Positions 44,062-56,232 of a DNA stretch of 64,000 bases are shown here, piece after piece. Under the pieces are notes generated by a model. It was not told the origin of the DNA. It worked only from the letters and a program-made list of their open reading frames with translations, and ran no database searches. Numbering within the stretch: the stretch's first letter is position 1; every line of letters begins with the position of its first letter. The position numbers and the translations under genes are program-made. Source of the stretch: Zymoseptoria tritici IPO323 (Eukaryota > Ascomycota > Dothideomycetes > Mycosphaerellales > Mycosphaerellaceae); the NCBI RefSeq assembly GCF_000219625.1, contig NC_018212.1, forward strand, positions 2,601,281-2,665,280. The letters run 5' to 3'.

Positions 44062-44963
44062 ATGTCTTCCGCCGCCGCGGCCCTCGTACGCAACGATTAC
44101 GCCAAAAAGGTCCGCAACGGGGCTTTCAACCACAATCCGTGCTTCAATTGCATTAAAGACGTCAAGCTAAACAAAGACTTGACCAAACTGTGCTAGTTAG
44201 GGCTAGAGAAACCCATTAAGGGCATTACTGCCAAATGCGCCGGCTGTCTGGACGACAGAAATGCCGATTGCTTCCAGGTAGGATATTTCTGGACTATTCT
44301 GGAGTCTTCTAGATCCAGGCTAACCCTAAATAGCTCCCTCCGGCCTGTAAGGGCGAGTAGGACACCATTAATGCCTAGATTCAAGTAGAGTACGCCAATC
44401 CGGTGGTGAACGCGGACAATAGGAAGAAGTTGAGGAGCAAGGTGCTCCTATTTGCTGGTTCGATTGAGTTGTATGTGCCGTTCTGGCTCATTTTGGACTA
44501 GTATGCTGACAGTTGGCGCCTTAGGGAGCTAGGAAATAGCGTTCGCGGCCCGGAGGGTCTCACTTTGTACTAGGGTACCCGCGAGTAGGACACGACGGGT
44601 CAAAAGGTTAAGAAGCGGGACAGGTCGGCCGCTGCTTACATAGAGAAGGCCGTGAGTGTACCGTTCTAGCGCATTTTGGGCCATGCTAACGCCAGGATGT
44701 AGGAGCAGGCTGCTGCCGGGACCCCGAGGGCCAAGAGAAGCCGCCTGATTGATCCAAAGGGCGCTATTACGGTCCAGTCGTTAACAGACAAGCTTAACAA
44801 GTACAAGACTGCCTTGCATCGCAACAGCAAGGCCCTGGAGAGGTTTAATTCGTACGCTAGGGGTACGGGAAAGACTAATAGGGAGGCGTTGAAGGCTTTA
44901 GTGAGCACTACGGCCGCTTGGGAGCGTAGAGAGGACGCTTCGGACGAGGATAGCGATAATTAA
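44062..44963 (+). pseudogene. Spliced antisense ORF of Gypsy-2, 281 codons, paired CX2C motifs
   Basis: Opposite strand to gag-pol, between pol and the 3' LTR. Exon 1 is 44062-44277 (ATG, MSSAAAALVRNDYAKKV), a 56-nt intron 44278-44333 (GTAGGA, CTAAC branch, TAG), and exon 2 is 44334-44963 ending in TAA. The whole 281-codon frame contains eight stops, all TAG (44194, 44358, 44376, 44499, 44571, 44586, 44667, 44700), as RIP makes from CAG or TGG. Exon 1 holds two Cys clusters (PCFNCIKD ... KLC and KCAGCLDDRNADC). Exon 2 has a basic middle (KRSRLIDPK), a likely coiled coil, and an acidic C-terminus (DASDEDSDN). A codon-clean frame on a non-template strand with a proper intron is hard to explain unless it was a functional gene. 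Function unknown; nucleic-acid binding is a guess. Confidence 0.8.
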
Positions 44964-45289
44964 GCCGGTTTGGTCCAGTTAGCTCTAGCAGTGTGCAGGG
45001 TATAACAGATAACGCTATTACGCAGAGTAATGGGGCCCTTTTGAGTTATGATAGCGCAGAATAGCTTAACGTGGACCAGAATGGTCCAGAATGGAAAGCC
45101 TTGACACCCAAATGAAATCCCTAGAATTATTAAAAATGTTAAAGTCCAATGTCATAAAGCAAAAAAGGATTGAAAAATTGACTAAGGGGGTCAGCGTTTT
45201 TTCTGGAATTTACCGCGCGCAGTCGGTCCTTCCTGGCCTATTCTGCGCCGGTAGGCCCGCATTACTGCCGGGCTGATGTTAACTGCTGC

Positions 45290-48200
45290 TTCCTAGGAGT
45301 TCTCGGACCAGTCGTAGTCTTTCCACTTAATAAGGTACTCCCGATTGTTCAGTTCGTCTACACGTTCGGCTAGAATAGCCTCGACTTCGTATTTATTGTC
45401 CTCTCCTGCGTCGTATCGCATCATCCTGTCCTGTTTGCGACCAAACTGGTCCGGGATAGATAGTTCTAGCAGAGAAACATAGAAGGTTAGGTAGATCTTT
45501 AGTGAGTCTGGTAGATCGAGCGTGTATGCGACGCGGTTAATGACCGCTTTTACCTTATAAGGCCTAATGTATTTGTGATCGAGCTTCGCCGAAGGTCTCA
45601 ATAACCTAATGTTGCGTGTGTTAAGGTAGACTTCGTCTCCGACGTTGAAGGAGATGTCCTTCCTGTGCTCGTTCGCCCACTTAGCCATTTGCTTCTTTGT
45701 TTTGGCCAGTCTGACCCGCAGTTTCTTCTGGTTGGAGATAACGCGGTCCGCAAGTTGTACGGCGAACGGGGCTTCTCGTCCATTCTAGCGTAGTCTAGGC
45801 TAGTAGCACCGCCGAGGGTCCCGTGTCGTGTACGCCTGGAATGGCGTAACCCCTGTTGCGGAGTGTACACTGTTATTGTACGAGAATTCCGCAGTAGAGA
45901 GTAGGGAGGCCCAGTTGTCCTGTTCATAGTTGCAGTATGTGCAAAGATACTGCTCTAGCGTCTGGTTTTGGCGCTCTGTTTGCCCGTCTGTTTAAGGGTG
46001 GAACGCTGTGCTCAGCTTCCGGCGTATGCTAAGGCAGAAACAGAACGTGCTCCAGAATTTTGAGGTTAGGATGGGCCCTCGATCCGACGTGATCGTAGCT
46101 AGTGCGCCATAGAGTCGTACGACTTCCCTCATAAACACCTCTACGAGCTCTGCTGCGGTAATCGTCTTCTTACATAGCGCATAATAGACCATTTTAGTGC
46201 ATCTGTCCACGATCACCAGGATTAAGTCGTAAGCCTGGCCCAGAAGCATGCTAGGTGGCAGGTCCGTTATGAAGTCTAGCGTCACATCCTCCTATAGTGT
46301 GAGCGATAGTAGCTCTGCGTGCAGCAATCCGTGAGGTTTGTGCCGCCGTGGCTTTGCCCTGCTGCACGCTTGACACGTTCGTGTGTAGTCCTTAACGTAT
46401 TTCCTCATTTTGGGCCAGTAGAAACTCCTTTGTAGAAGTTCGAGCGTCCGAGAGAAGCCGAAGTGCCCTACCATAGGGTCGTCGTAGCATTCCTAAAGTA
46501 GTTAGAGTCTTATGCTTCCTTTAGGTACGTAGGCCTTGCCGTCTATGTACGCGACTCTATCCTCGTTAGTCTATCGATCTGCCCAGAAAGCAGGTTCCGC
46601 TTGGTCCTTCTCCTCGTTGATCCTGTTAAAGGTCGGATCTTTTAAGAGGGCGCGTTTCAGGCGCGTTTTCAGGTCTGGGGCGTCCTTCACTACCCCCACG
46701 TGCCTTACTAGTCCATCATGGTCCAGATGCGGTTGGAATGCCGTCTAGAGGAGCCGCAAGCTTGTAGACGACTCTTCGTCTGTGGCCCACCGTCCAGAGT
46801 GGTCCTTGTCCGTAAGGTCGGGCCTTCTACTCAGTGCATCCGCCGCCCTATTGGCCTTGCCGGGTCTATAAATGGTCCTGAAGTCGATCTGCGATAACCA
46901 CTCGGCCCATCTAACCTGCCGCCTAGACAAGGTCTTGGTCGTTATAAGAGTTTGTAGGTTTGTATAATCCGTTAGTAGTTCGACCTAGTGTCGAGCCCCC
47001 TCCAGGTATTGTCTAAAGTGCTTAAAGGAGTCCACGACTGCTAACAGCTCAGCGTCTTCCGTAACGTAGTTCCGTTCTACCGCGATTATCTTTCGTAAGA
47101 AGTATGATACAGGGAACCACTACGTCTTGCCGTAGTCTTCGTATAGTTAGCTTAGGATGCCCGAGATCGCCTCGCCTGAGGCGTCGGTTTCTACCCTACA
47201 GGGCAGTTCTAGGTCAAAATAGCGCAGGATGGGAGCTTCCGAGAACCTTTTCCGCAACTCGTCGAAGGAAAGCACAGCTTGCTCGTCGAGCTCCAAGTAT
47301 ACTCGTTCCTTCTTACGTTAGTTTACTACCTTTTTCCCCTCCGTGTAGCGGTTGAGTACCGCAGCGAGGCGTAAGAAGCCCTTAATGAAGCGCCTATAGT
47401 AGTTCGCGAAGCCGATAAAGACCCTAATGTTATGTATTGACCGGGGAAGTGGCCACTCCTGGACCGATCTGACCCGTTCTGGGTCGATCTCCAGCCTATC
47501 ACGTATAATAACGTACCCGAGGTAGTCAACGCGGTCCTTGTAGAAATCGCACTTAGACAGGTTGGCGTACAACTTGTGTTTCCGGAGGCGCTCCAGCACC
47601 TCCCGGACGTGGCCCTCGTACTCCTCCACCGTTTTGGAGTATATAAGGATGTCGTCGAGGTAAACGACGCAGAACACGTCGATTAGCCCTACCAACACGC
47701 TGTTAATGAAGTTTTGGAACACCGCGGGGGCATTGCAGAGCCCAAAGGGCATCACGGTGTATTCGAAATGGCCGTATCTAGTCCGGAAGGCTATCTTCTA
47801 CTCGTCGCCTTCCCGGATACGGACACGGTAGTACGCGTGGCGGAGGTCTATCTTCGTGAAGTACCTGGCGCTAGCCAGCTAGTCCATTGACTCGGAAATC
47901 AAGGGAAGACCCCCCCTGTTCTTTACCGTAACCGCATTCAGGCCGCGGTAGTCGACACAGAGGCGGAGTGTGTTGTCCTTTTTCCTCGCGAAGAGGATTG
48001 GCGCGCCCGCCGAGGATGTTGAGCGGCGAATGAAGCCACTCTTTAGATGTTCAGGGAGCTGCTTGCGCATCGCATCTATCTCTGCCTCCGACAGAGCGTA
48101 CATAGGGCTAAATGGGACCCTTGCTCCCTCAACTAGGTTGATCCTGAGATCGTGCGGTCCATGCGGTGCCAACTCGCTAGCCAACTCCTCCGAAAAGACG

Positions 48201-49900
48201 TCGGAGAAGTTAGAGTACGCCGTTGGGACGCTATTCTGGTCCAGTTCGAGTCCATCCTCGACTTCTTAGATCGACATGACGTAAAGAGCTGCCTCGACTT
48301 CACTAAGATACTCCCGGTAGAACCTGTCCGGGGACACTACCGCCATTGCTTAACGCTTTCGAGGTTTCTGCCTCCAGAAGACCTCCTTCAGAGCGAAGTT
48401 AACACCCGGGTTGTACTTCTCGAGCTAGGGCATGCCGAGCACGACTTCGAAACCGTGGATACGTCCTACCTTAAACGTGTCTACGCACCCCTGCGCCTTG
48501 CCAGAGGTGTCCACAGCCTTATAGGAGTTTCTCGTTTCTCCAAAGACCTGCAGGCTCTAGCTATTCAGAGTCAGGTACTTTGTCTAGGTGGATAGCTCGG
48601 AAACCGTCCACCCTATTTCCTTTGCCAGCATGGAATCGCAGAAGTTGTCCTAGGCGCCGCTATCAATTAGGCCCCGGACCTTTCTAGACTCCCCTGGGCC
48701 GTTCAGCGTCAACTCGACGCTAATTAGGCGCCCTTGCTGGGCGCGGCGCTTTCCTAGCTCAGCCGAGCGCCGCTGATCCTTATTGTAGAGGACTTAGCCC
48801 ACCTAAGCAACAGCGTCTACTTAGGGGGCGTCTCTTTCCCCGAATCCTTCCACAGGTGCTAGTTAGTGCAGTCGCGGCGGATATGCCCGACCTGTTAGCA
48901 TCCGTAGCACGTAGCCTTGGAGGGGGCCTTCGGGTTCTGTTCGCTATCGCTAGTCCTTACCTTCTTGCCGTCCGGAGCAGCAGAGCCGTCGCTAGGGCGC
49001 TTCTTCGCCTGCTTAGCGGACCTTTTAGCAGCCTGCCTCTTACGAGCCTCCTGTTTGGAGCCCTCGTTAGCACGGTAGGCCTTTTTGGCCCTCTCCTCGG
49101 CGTCCACCAGGTTCAGTAGGGCGGTAGGGTAGTTCGAGAGGCGGTTGCGAAGGGTCTATAGAAGGGCGCTATAGAACCTAAGGATCTTCTTGCCATCGTC
49201 CCTTTCATCGAGCTCCTTCCAGAGTGTCTTTAGCTCCTCGAGGAGTTCTTCCGGCGTACGGTCACCTAGGGTGACCTTTTTCAGCTTCTCGTAGGCCTTC
49301 TCGCGCCGTTCGGTCTCTGTGCCTATCGAGTTAAGCATAACCTCCTTTATTATAGACCAGGTTAGCTCAGACTGGTCGTTGAGGCCGTCGACGTGGCGTT
49401 CCTAGTAGTCTTGCTAGAGCTTTCCTATATAGTCGGCAGCAAAGTCGACCTTGCGGTCTTCGCGTTCGGCGAATCCTTCGTGTCGTCTAAAGGCTCTTTC
49501 GAGGGCTCGGACCCAGTTGTCGTAGCTCGCACGCGACTTGCCCTCGAAGACTGGTAGCTCCTTCGACTTGGGGAGGTTATCCCTCGTTTTGGTGTACTAG
49601 TCAGGTTCGGAGAAAAGGTAGCGGAGGGTAGCCGTCCTTAGGTTCCCTTCTGGCGTAGGATGGTCCAGTTCGGCACGGAGTTCCTTAATCTTCTGCTAAA
49701 GGGTCAAGAACTCGAAGGTAGCGCAGGCGACTTCGTTGTCGTGCTCCCGGGTAGCCCTTTCTTCCGCGGTCTCTCCCGAGCCAGGCTGGTTGAGAAGGTC
49801 AACGTCCTACAGTTGACTAGCAGGCGTGGCCGATAGCTCCGTGGAGGAGGCGCTCGCCTACTGTCGGGCGGAGGTATCAGGAAGGGAATCGTCCTAACGA
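45290..49900 (-). pseudogene. Gypsy-2 gag-pol
   Basis: Gag at about 49600-49150 (PEELLEELKTLWKEL), zinc knuckle CYGC.QVGHIRRDC at about 48912-48868. RT at 48184-47318: GARVPFSPMYALSE, LRLCVDYRGLNAVT, MMPFGLCNAPAVFQNF, YLDDILIYS, LGYVI. RNase H ends with YRPGKANRAADALSRRPD at about 46860. Integrase: zinc-binding segment at 46474-46292 (GHFGFSRTLELL, CQAC), core at 46285-45992 (LDFITDLPPS, LILVIVDRCTKMVYY, TSDRG, LSTAFHP). C-terminal GDEVYLNTRN region and chromodomain (YEVEAILAERVDELNNREYL, IKWKDYDWSENS) at 45688-45293. Interrupted by TAG codons, so inactive, but several blocks of 60-147 codons remain open. Confidence 0.9.
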
Positions 49901-49968
49901 CGGGTGACCTTTGGAGCTATGTCGGTGGTTTTCGGTACAGTTGTACGGTTGTTTTTGATCGAATCGAA

Positions 49969-50297
49969 TGTTAGAAGCACCTCGAGAGGGAATGTAGGCT
50001 TGCACCGAAAACAAATAGTTATAGAATGTAACGAGTCGATTCGATAAGGAAGGGAATGGACAAGAGCGTCCCCCGAGGCTATGTACCCGCCCTTCGTGTT
50101 ACCAAATGCGTCCCTCCGCCCAGACCAGGCACCGGTCGCAGTCCGACGTCCGCTCGGGGGCCATCGTGCGCCCGTGAGGTTCGTCCCTCTACAGGATGTC
50201 CCAGTCTAGGCCAGATGAGATGGCACCGGTAATCTGTAGTGCCAGGATGGTCCAGGTTGGGACAGGTAGGGGGCGTCATCGTGAGGGTGTCCTCACA
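49969..50297 (-). repeat. Gypsy-2 5' LTR
   Basis: Direct repeat of 43497-43825. The GAATCGAATCGAA preceding it on the plus strand is where a primer site would be expected. Confidence 0.93.
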
Positions 50298-50302
50298 CTC
50301 TT

Positions 50303-53127
50303 AGTAGTAGTAGTAAGGGGCTAATGTCTACTAGTAACTATACGAACAAGAGCACTGCTTTCGACAACTCGCTAGACCTCGTCTCCTTCGCGCTTCCTCT
50401 TAACTATCGAAAATCCTTCTTAAGGGTCTGCCGACTAGTCGGGGCGAACAGACGAATTCGAGGCTCGTCGTATACTTTTAGAACCCAACTTCTTAACCTT
50501 ACGACGGGTTCTTTCGAAACTAATACAAGCTCCGAGTGCGGGTTATAACAAGAAGAATTGTCTGTTTTTAATCTTCGATATCGTATATATTAGATCTTCA
50601 TTCGCCCGCTAGCAGATTTGGATTGTACGAAATCTACGTCGGAGTCTAGGAGATAGAGGAGTTCGGAGCGGAGGAGACGGCGAGGTCGTAGTAGAGAGGG
50701 AGGAGTCCGGGTAGGACAGTTCAGCAGTACGCTTCTATGTCTACGTAACCGGACACGGACCTACCTTCGTTAATTAACTAAGACGTAGGGCTCAGAGTTT
50801 GCAGTCGACGAATTAGAGGAGCCGGACAGGTCTGGATCGAATCTATACTTGGATAACTCGCTAGACCTTATCTCCTCCGCGCTTCCTCTTTACTATCCTC
50901 TTCCGCAGTAGTACTATGTCTTGCTCGGGTGTTGTTAGTTATAGTCGAAACCCGAAAATCCTTCGTAAAGGGTCTGCCGGCAAGTCGGGGTAGTAAGACG
51001 AATCCGACGCTCGTCGCATACTTCGAAAACCTTACTTCTAAACCTTGTAACGGTTTCTTTCGCAACAAAGACGGGCTCCGAGACTAGGCAATTACGAGAA
51101 GAACTGTTTATTAAAAATCTTCTATGTCGTATCTATAAGAGCTTGTTTTACCCTCGAGCAGACTCGGATTTAACGAAATCCGCGTCGAGGCGGACGAGAC
51201 GGAGGAGTTCGCCGTACAGGAGATAGAGGCAATTACCGCGGAGGAGGTCGTAGAAGGGAGGGAGGAGTCCAGGTAGGACAGTTCAGTAGTGCGCTTCTAT
51301 ATCTACGTAACCGGGTACGGACCTACCTTAGTTAATTAACTAAGACGTAGGGCTTAGAGTTTGCGGCCAGCTAATAGGCAGGGGAGGACGTAGCGGCCCT
51401 CCCGTCGCGGCCGATTCGTCTACGCGACCGGACACGGACCTACCTTGGTTAATTAACTAAGACGTAGGGCTTAGAGTTTGCAGTCGACGAATTAGAGGAG
51501 CCGGACAGGTCTAGATCGAATCTATACTTGGATAACTCGCTAGACCTCATCTCCTCCGCGCTTCCTCTTTACTATCCTCTTCCGCGGCAGTACTATGTCT
51601 TGCTCGGGTGTTGTTAGTTATAGTCGAAACCCGAAAATCCTTTATAAAGGGTCTGCCGGCAAGCAGTAAGCTTGTTGTATTGTATCCTTGTTATATTATA
51701 TTGTATTATCGTATATACAGCTGTCGTAGATCCTTACCTTAAGGCTAGTGTATTATATTGTCGTGCTGTACGGCTGGATACAATACAGCTGTATCTAGTA
51801 ATGGTAGGCATAGTTTTAAGGGCTATGTTTATAGTAGTATATTCGGAGGTAGTGTTTTTAGAGGTGTATTCGGAGTCTGCGCCGGTGTTGTTGCACTGCA
51901 TAAACAGAGTCTGCACCTAAGAAGTTAGCTATTAATCCACTACTCTTATAACTATTGTAACAACACTATTGCTATTAACATAGCCTTATCTTTAGCCTTA
52001 ACACCCTCGACAGTAGGCTAGCAACTGCTACTACGCAAGGATCGCACCTCCGACTATGTTACGCTCTGTAAGAGCAGCGCTGTATTCGACAAGGCCCTTC
52101 AGCCGGACTCCTTTAAGATTAAGGGCACTAAATATACTCGTTGTGCGAACGCACACTACTATTCGACGCTATTGCTTGGTGGATAGCTCGTCGCCGTTAG
52201 TAGCCATGCCTCTCACGAATGGCACTCGACTGCCTTTTAGTCCCCCTCATAAGCGATAACCCTAAGCGCTTATTTAGCTCCGGCAGAGATATAATTAACT
52301 ACCGCCGTTTACAGCTCTATAGCGACATTATCGAGGCTTGTGCGTTCCTTCGCAGTGCATATGGACCTCTAATTAAGACAACAAGAGCCGGAGTAACAAC
52401 ACTAGCATTTAACGACGACGAGGACATTAAGAAGTCTATAGATAGTCAGACAACAAGCTCATTTATGAGCGATACAACAGCCGGCTTTACAACCTTTTGT
52501 ACTACTTAAGGAGACTTATAAGTAACAGTGGTGGACGATAAGGTCTAAGAGTGTTGTATATAGTAGATATCCACTGTATGTTGCCAAGATATACGTTATA
52601 TTATATTGTTACTACCCTTATATACAATACAATCTAATATAACAAGCTTACTGCCGGCAAGTCGGGGCAGTAAGACGAATCCGATGCTCGTCGCATACTT
52701 CGAAAACCTCACTTCTAAACCTTGTAATAGTTTCTTTCGCAACAAAGACGGGCTCCGAGACCGGGCAATTACGAGAAGAACTATCTATTAAAAATCTTCT
52801 ATGTCGTATCTATAAGAGCTTGTTTTACCCTCGAGCAGACTTGGATTTAACGAAATCTGTGTCGAGGCGGACGAGACGGAGGAGTTCGCCGTACAGGAGA
52901 TAGAGGCAATTACCGCGGAGGAGGTCGTAGAAGGGAGGGAGGAGTCCGGGTAGGACAGTTCAGTAGTGCGCTTCTGGGCCTACGTAACCGGGTACGGACC
53001 TACCTTAGTTAATTAACTAAGACGTAGGGCTCAGAGTTTGCGGTCGACGAATTAGAGGAGCCGGACTAGTCCGGATCAAATCTATACTTGGATAACTCGC
53101 TAGACCTCATCTCCTCCGCGCTTCCTC
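50303..53127. repeat. Palindromic module array, unit 2
   Basis: Colinear with 20253-23077 at +30050. The palindrome is at 50766 (one-base variant), 51328, 51445 and 53005. Contains the unit 2 hAT derivative. Confidence 0.8.
51664..52663 (+). mobile_element. hAT derivative, unit 2
   Basis: Copy of 21614-22613 with the same CCGGCAAG duplication and the same transposase C-terminal fragment (about 52150-52509). It came along with the segmental duplication rather than as a new insertion. Confidence 0.9.
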
Positions 53128-53654
53128 TTAACTATCCTGTCCCTCCGTAGCCCTTCCGCCTACGTCCTCGTCGTTTAGAAAGGTCGAAAACGACGAACCC
53201 TAGTCGACGTCGGTTACCGCATCGCTAGGCTGCGATAGGATACTCGGATCGTACGTCCGCGGCCCGCTGTCCTCGCTGCCCGAGAATTCAAACTACTACG
53301 TTAGCGATAGCTCGCGATACCTGCGCATCTCGAGCTATAGGTTCGCTATGTACGGTTTCGCGGCGGTTCGCGCGCGGTCGTAGTACCTCCACCTCTAGAG
53401 TCGCTCGGCCGTCGGCGCAATCTCCGGCCGCACTTGACGGATAAGATAGACCTAGGCGACAAAGACGGGAAGCGGGATAGTGTGCTAGATATAGGACAGA
53501 TCCCTCCCGAGGTCGATAAGGAGCAGGGCGTTAAGGTTTAGAACCCTTACGAACCTCCTCTAGCGCCTCCCTACCTTAATTATACGCTTAAAGGCGTTCT
53601 ATTCCGTCCCTAGGCCCTCCCGCACTACGTCCTCTTTTGTAAAGCCGGCGGGGA
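53128..53654 (-). pseudogene. ORFX C-terminal part, unit 2
   Basis: Copy of 23078-23604 at +30050, same frame and stop, same Gypsy-1 insertion point. Confidence 0.65.
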
Positions 53655-54152
53655 GTCTATGTTATGTCTCACACTTCCGAAGAGGTATAAGGCACGGGTT
53701 GGTGCTCGTCAGTTTAAGGAACAAGTGTTCTTACAATGGATGCGAGTGAAGGCGGGAATTCTAATTAGTAAGATTGAACAATAAGTTGTATACGATGTTT
53801 AGAAGGAACATCGTTAAGGTCTATATACCTATCGCTGCAAGCGTTGCTCTCTATGCTCTCCGCGCTCTCTCGGGATTAGGGAGAGCAGAGAGATTAAGCT
53901 GCTCTCTTATAATCTCTTACTAAGCAGGAGATTAGAGGGATTACTAAGGAGAAGGGTCTCTCGTCTAATAAGGCCGAGGGCACCCTAGTTCTCCTACTGT
54001 TCGTGCATGCCCGTAACACTATCCCCCTTCTAGACTAGCTTCGTCCCGAAGCTTTATCTAGTACTACGTTCTTCCTCGTCTGCTTTGTCGTTATTAGAAT
54101 AACTTCTTGTCCTTTCCCTAACTGCAATCTGTCCGTCTATCTATCCCTATCG

Positions 54153-54680
54153 GCACACACCCTCCGTCGTCGCAAGAAGGCCGTCTAGATTTTCGAGGAA
54201 GGAGACACTGCGATAAAGGCATGCAGCTCGTACAAAGAGAAGGGCCGAGTTTGTCAGGTACATATCTCGTCGGGTCGGTGTGCGGAGTGCTAGCAGCACA
54301 ATTTAAAAGGTTGTGACGCGAAGGTTACGGAAAGCGAGTAGAAACGCCTTGCTTCTAAGCGAAGCAGGCTTCTTCTTAAGCTGGACGCAGCAAAGGAGGC
54401 GCTAGCTACTGCTTACGCGAAGGAAATGCGTCTTCGCAAGCAACTAGATGCTGTAGATCGAAAGGTCGCCGAAGGTCGTGCTCTAGGGGACCGCGTACTT
54501 GTGGAGGAGTGTTCCGAGGAGCAGCCGGTTCCTAGCGATCCGTCCTCCGATCCGCCTCTTGCCTTGTCTCCTTAGACCTAGAGCGCTATAGGCGGCATAG
54601 AGGACGCCTTCTAGGACGGGCCTCTTCCTTCGTTCCTAGATACAAATAAAATTCCTACTAGAGGAAGTGGTAGTTTATAA
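54153..54680 (+). pseudogene. Antisense ORF of Gypsy-1, unit 2
   Basis: Copy of 24103-24630. Here the codon after the first Cys cluster is CAG (Gln), where unit 1 has TAG, but one Cys of the first CX2C pair is changed to Tyr (TGC to TAC). The two copies therefore complement each other in showing the pre-RIP reading frame. Confidence 0.7.
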
Positions 54681-56232
54681 TAGTTCGTAATTCTTCCTAT
54701 TCCGTTAAGGCAGTTGGTGCAGCTGGTTAACGTGTTTAACTAGCGTCCTAGGTTCGATTCCTAGTCTTAGTGTTCGATGTACTTCTACCTATAGCGTAGT
54801 TAGAAGTATATTACTTTTTGTAGAATTCTTCGAGGAGTTGTCGACAGTTCGAGAGATTCTCTTTTAGCTCCTAGGTATTCTTAGAATCCGGGTATCCTTT
54901 CTATTTAACGAGGTATCGCTAACCTCTCCGTTGTAGGATATTCTCGACTTCGAATTCGTCTTCTTCTTAGACAGCGAAATGAAATGTTTCCTACAAGGGT
55001 GTGTTTAGATCCGCTAGTTCGAGGAGTGATACGTAGAATACTAGGTGAACTTTAGCGTTAGGTAGCAGTTCTAGTCTGTAATTGTTTAGTCCTCGTTTCT
55101 TAGCAATTAAAAATAGTCCGACTTTAACGTAGTCTAATTTCCTAGTCTTTCTTCTAGTTTTCAGATTTTTCGTTAGAAGGTAAGCCTTATCCCCCTCCTT
55201 AAGCTAAGGTGCTATTTTCCGCTTGCTGTTAATAGCCGGGGATATTCTGCGTTGCATCTTAGCAATGCCCTGCTACAGGTACGTATGCAGTTTCTTTAGG
55301 TCTTCCGCTTTGACTAAGGCTCTGTCGGCCTGTGGGTTGTCGCGTGGTATATAGAAGAGGTTTGGGTTCTTTCTAAAATTAGCAAAGAACGGTAAGACCT
55401 TCGTTGTCTCCGACTAGCGGTTGTTTAAAGCTAGTTGTGCTATAGGTAGTAGCGATACCTAGTTATTTTAAGCATGATTTACGTAGTATCTAAGGTATAC
55501 TTCTAGTGATTAGTTCATTCTTTCTGTTTGTCTATCCGTCTTAGGGTAGTATAATGTAGACAGTTTGTGCTTAATTCCGATTGTAGCGACTAAGGTCTTC
55601 TAGTAGTTACTCGTAAAGAGTTTGTCGCGGTCGGTGGTAAATAATAACGGTATTCTATAATATCTAATTAGTCGGTTAAGGACGAGGTGTCCGAGTTGTA
55701 CTACTATTATAGATTCGTTGCACGGAATGAAGTGTGCGTACTTCGTAAGACGATCGATAATAACTAGAATAGAGTCGTATCGTTGTCTATTCGAGGGATC
55801 TGTAGAGGGTAGGAGTTTGACAATAAAGTCTATCGTAACTCCGTCCTATAGCTCCTTTGCTAGTTCCTAGAACTAGATGTGTCCGTATTTTGCATGTCGC
55901 TCTACCTTGTTACGTTAGCAGGTGCTACACTGTTTGACGTACTAATACACTTTCCGTCGCATCTACGGGAAGGTAAAGTGTCGTTAGATTAGTTCCGTTG
56001 TACGCGCAATTCCTAGGTATCTATTCGTTAGTTCGTCGTAGTACCGTCGTATACACTCCGTCTGCTAGTGCTCTAGCACTTGTCGTTTTCCTTGAGCGAT
56101 AGGAAATTCTTCCCTATCGTCGCTCGTGATCCTTAGCATATAGTTAAACTCGAGAACGTTAGCACTAAGGCTGCTATCTGCGTTCTTCTTCAAAATGCTG
56201 TGTTTAAGAGGATCCTTTCCTTCTATATAGTT

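Larger units (their letters stand above)
43497..50297 (-). mobile_element. Gypsy-2: young Ty3/Gypsy chromovirus, 6801 bp
   Basis: Two 329-bp LTRs (43497-43825, 49969-50297) with TG...CA ends and a perfect 5-bp duplication CTCTT (43492-43496 and 50298-50302). The equivalent site in unit 1 (about 20247-20256) is empty, so it inserted after the duplication. Minus-strand transcription; a strong polypurine tract (AGAGAGGGGAGGGGGG, complement of about 43828-43846) precedes the 3' LTR. Gag-pol keeps several open stretches, and RIP stops are fewer than in Gypsy-1. A spliced antisense ORF lies at 44062-44963. Next to the 5' LTR the minus strand reads TTCGATTCGATC, not the usual TGG-type primer site. 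Confidence 0.93.
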
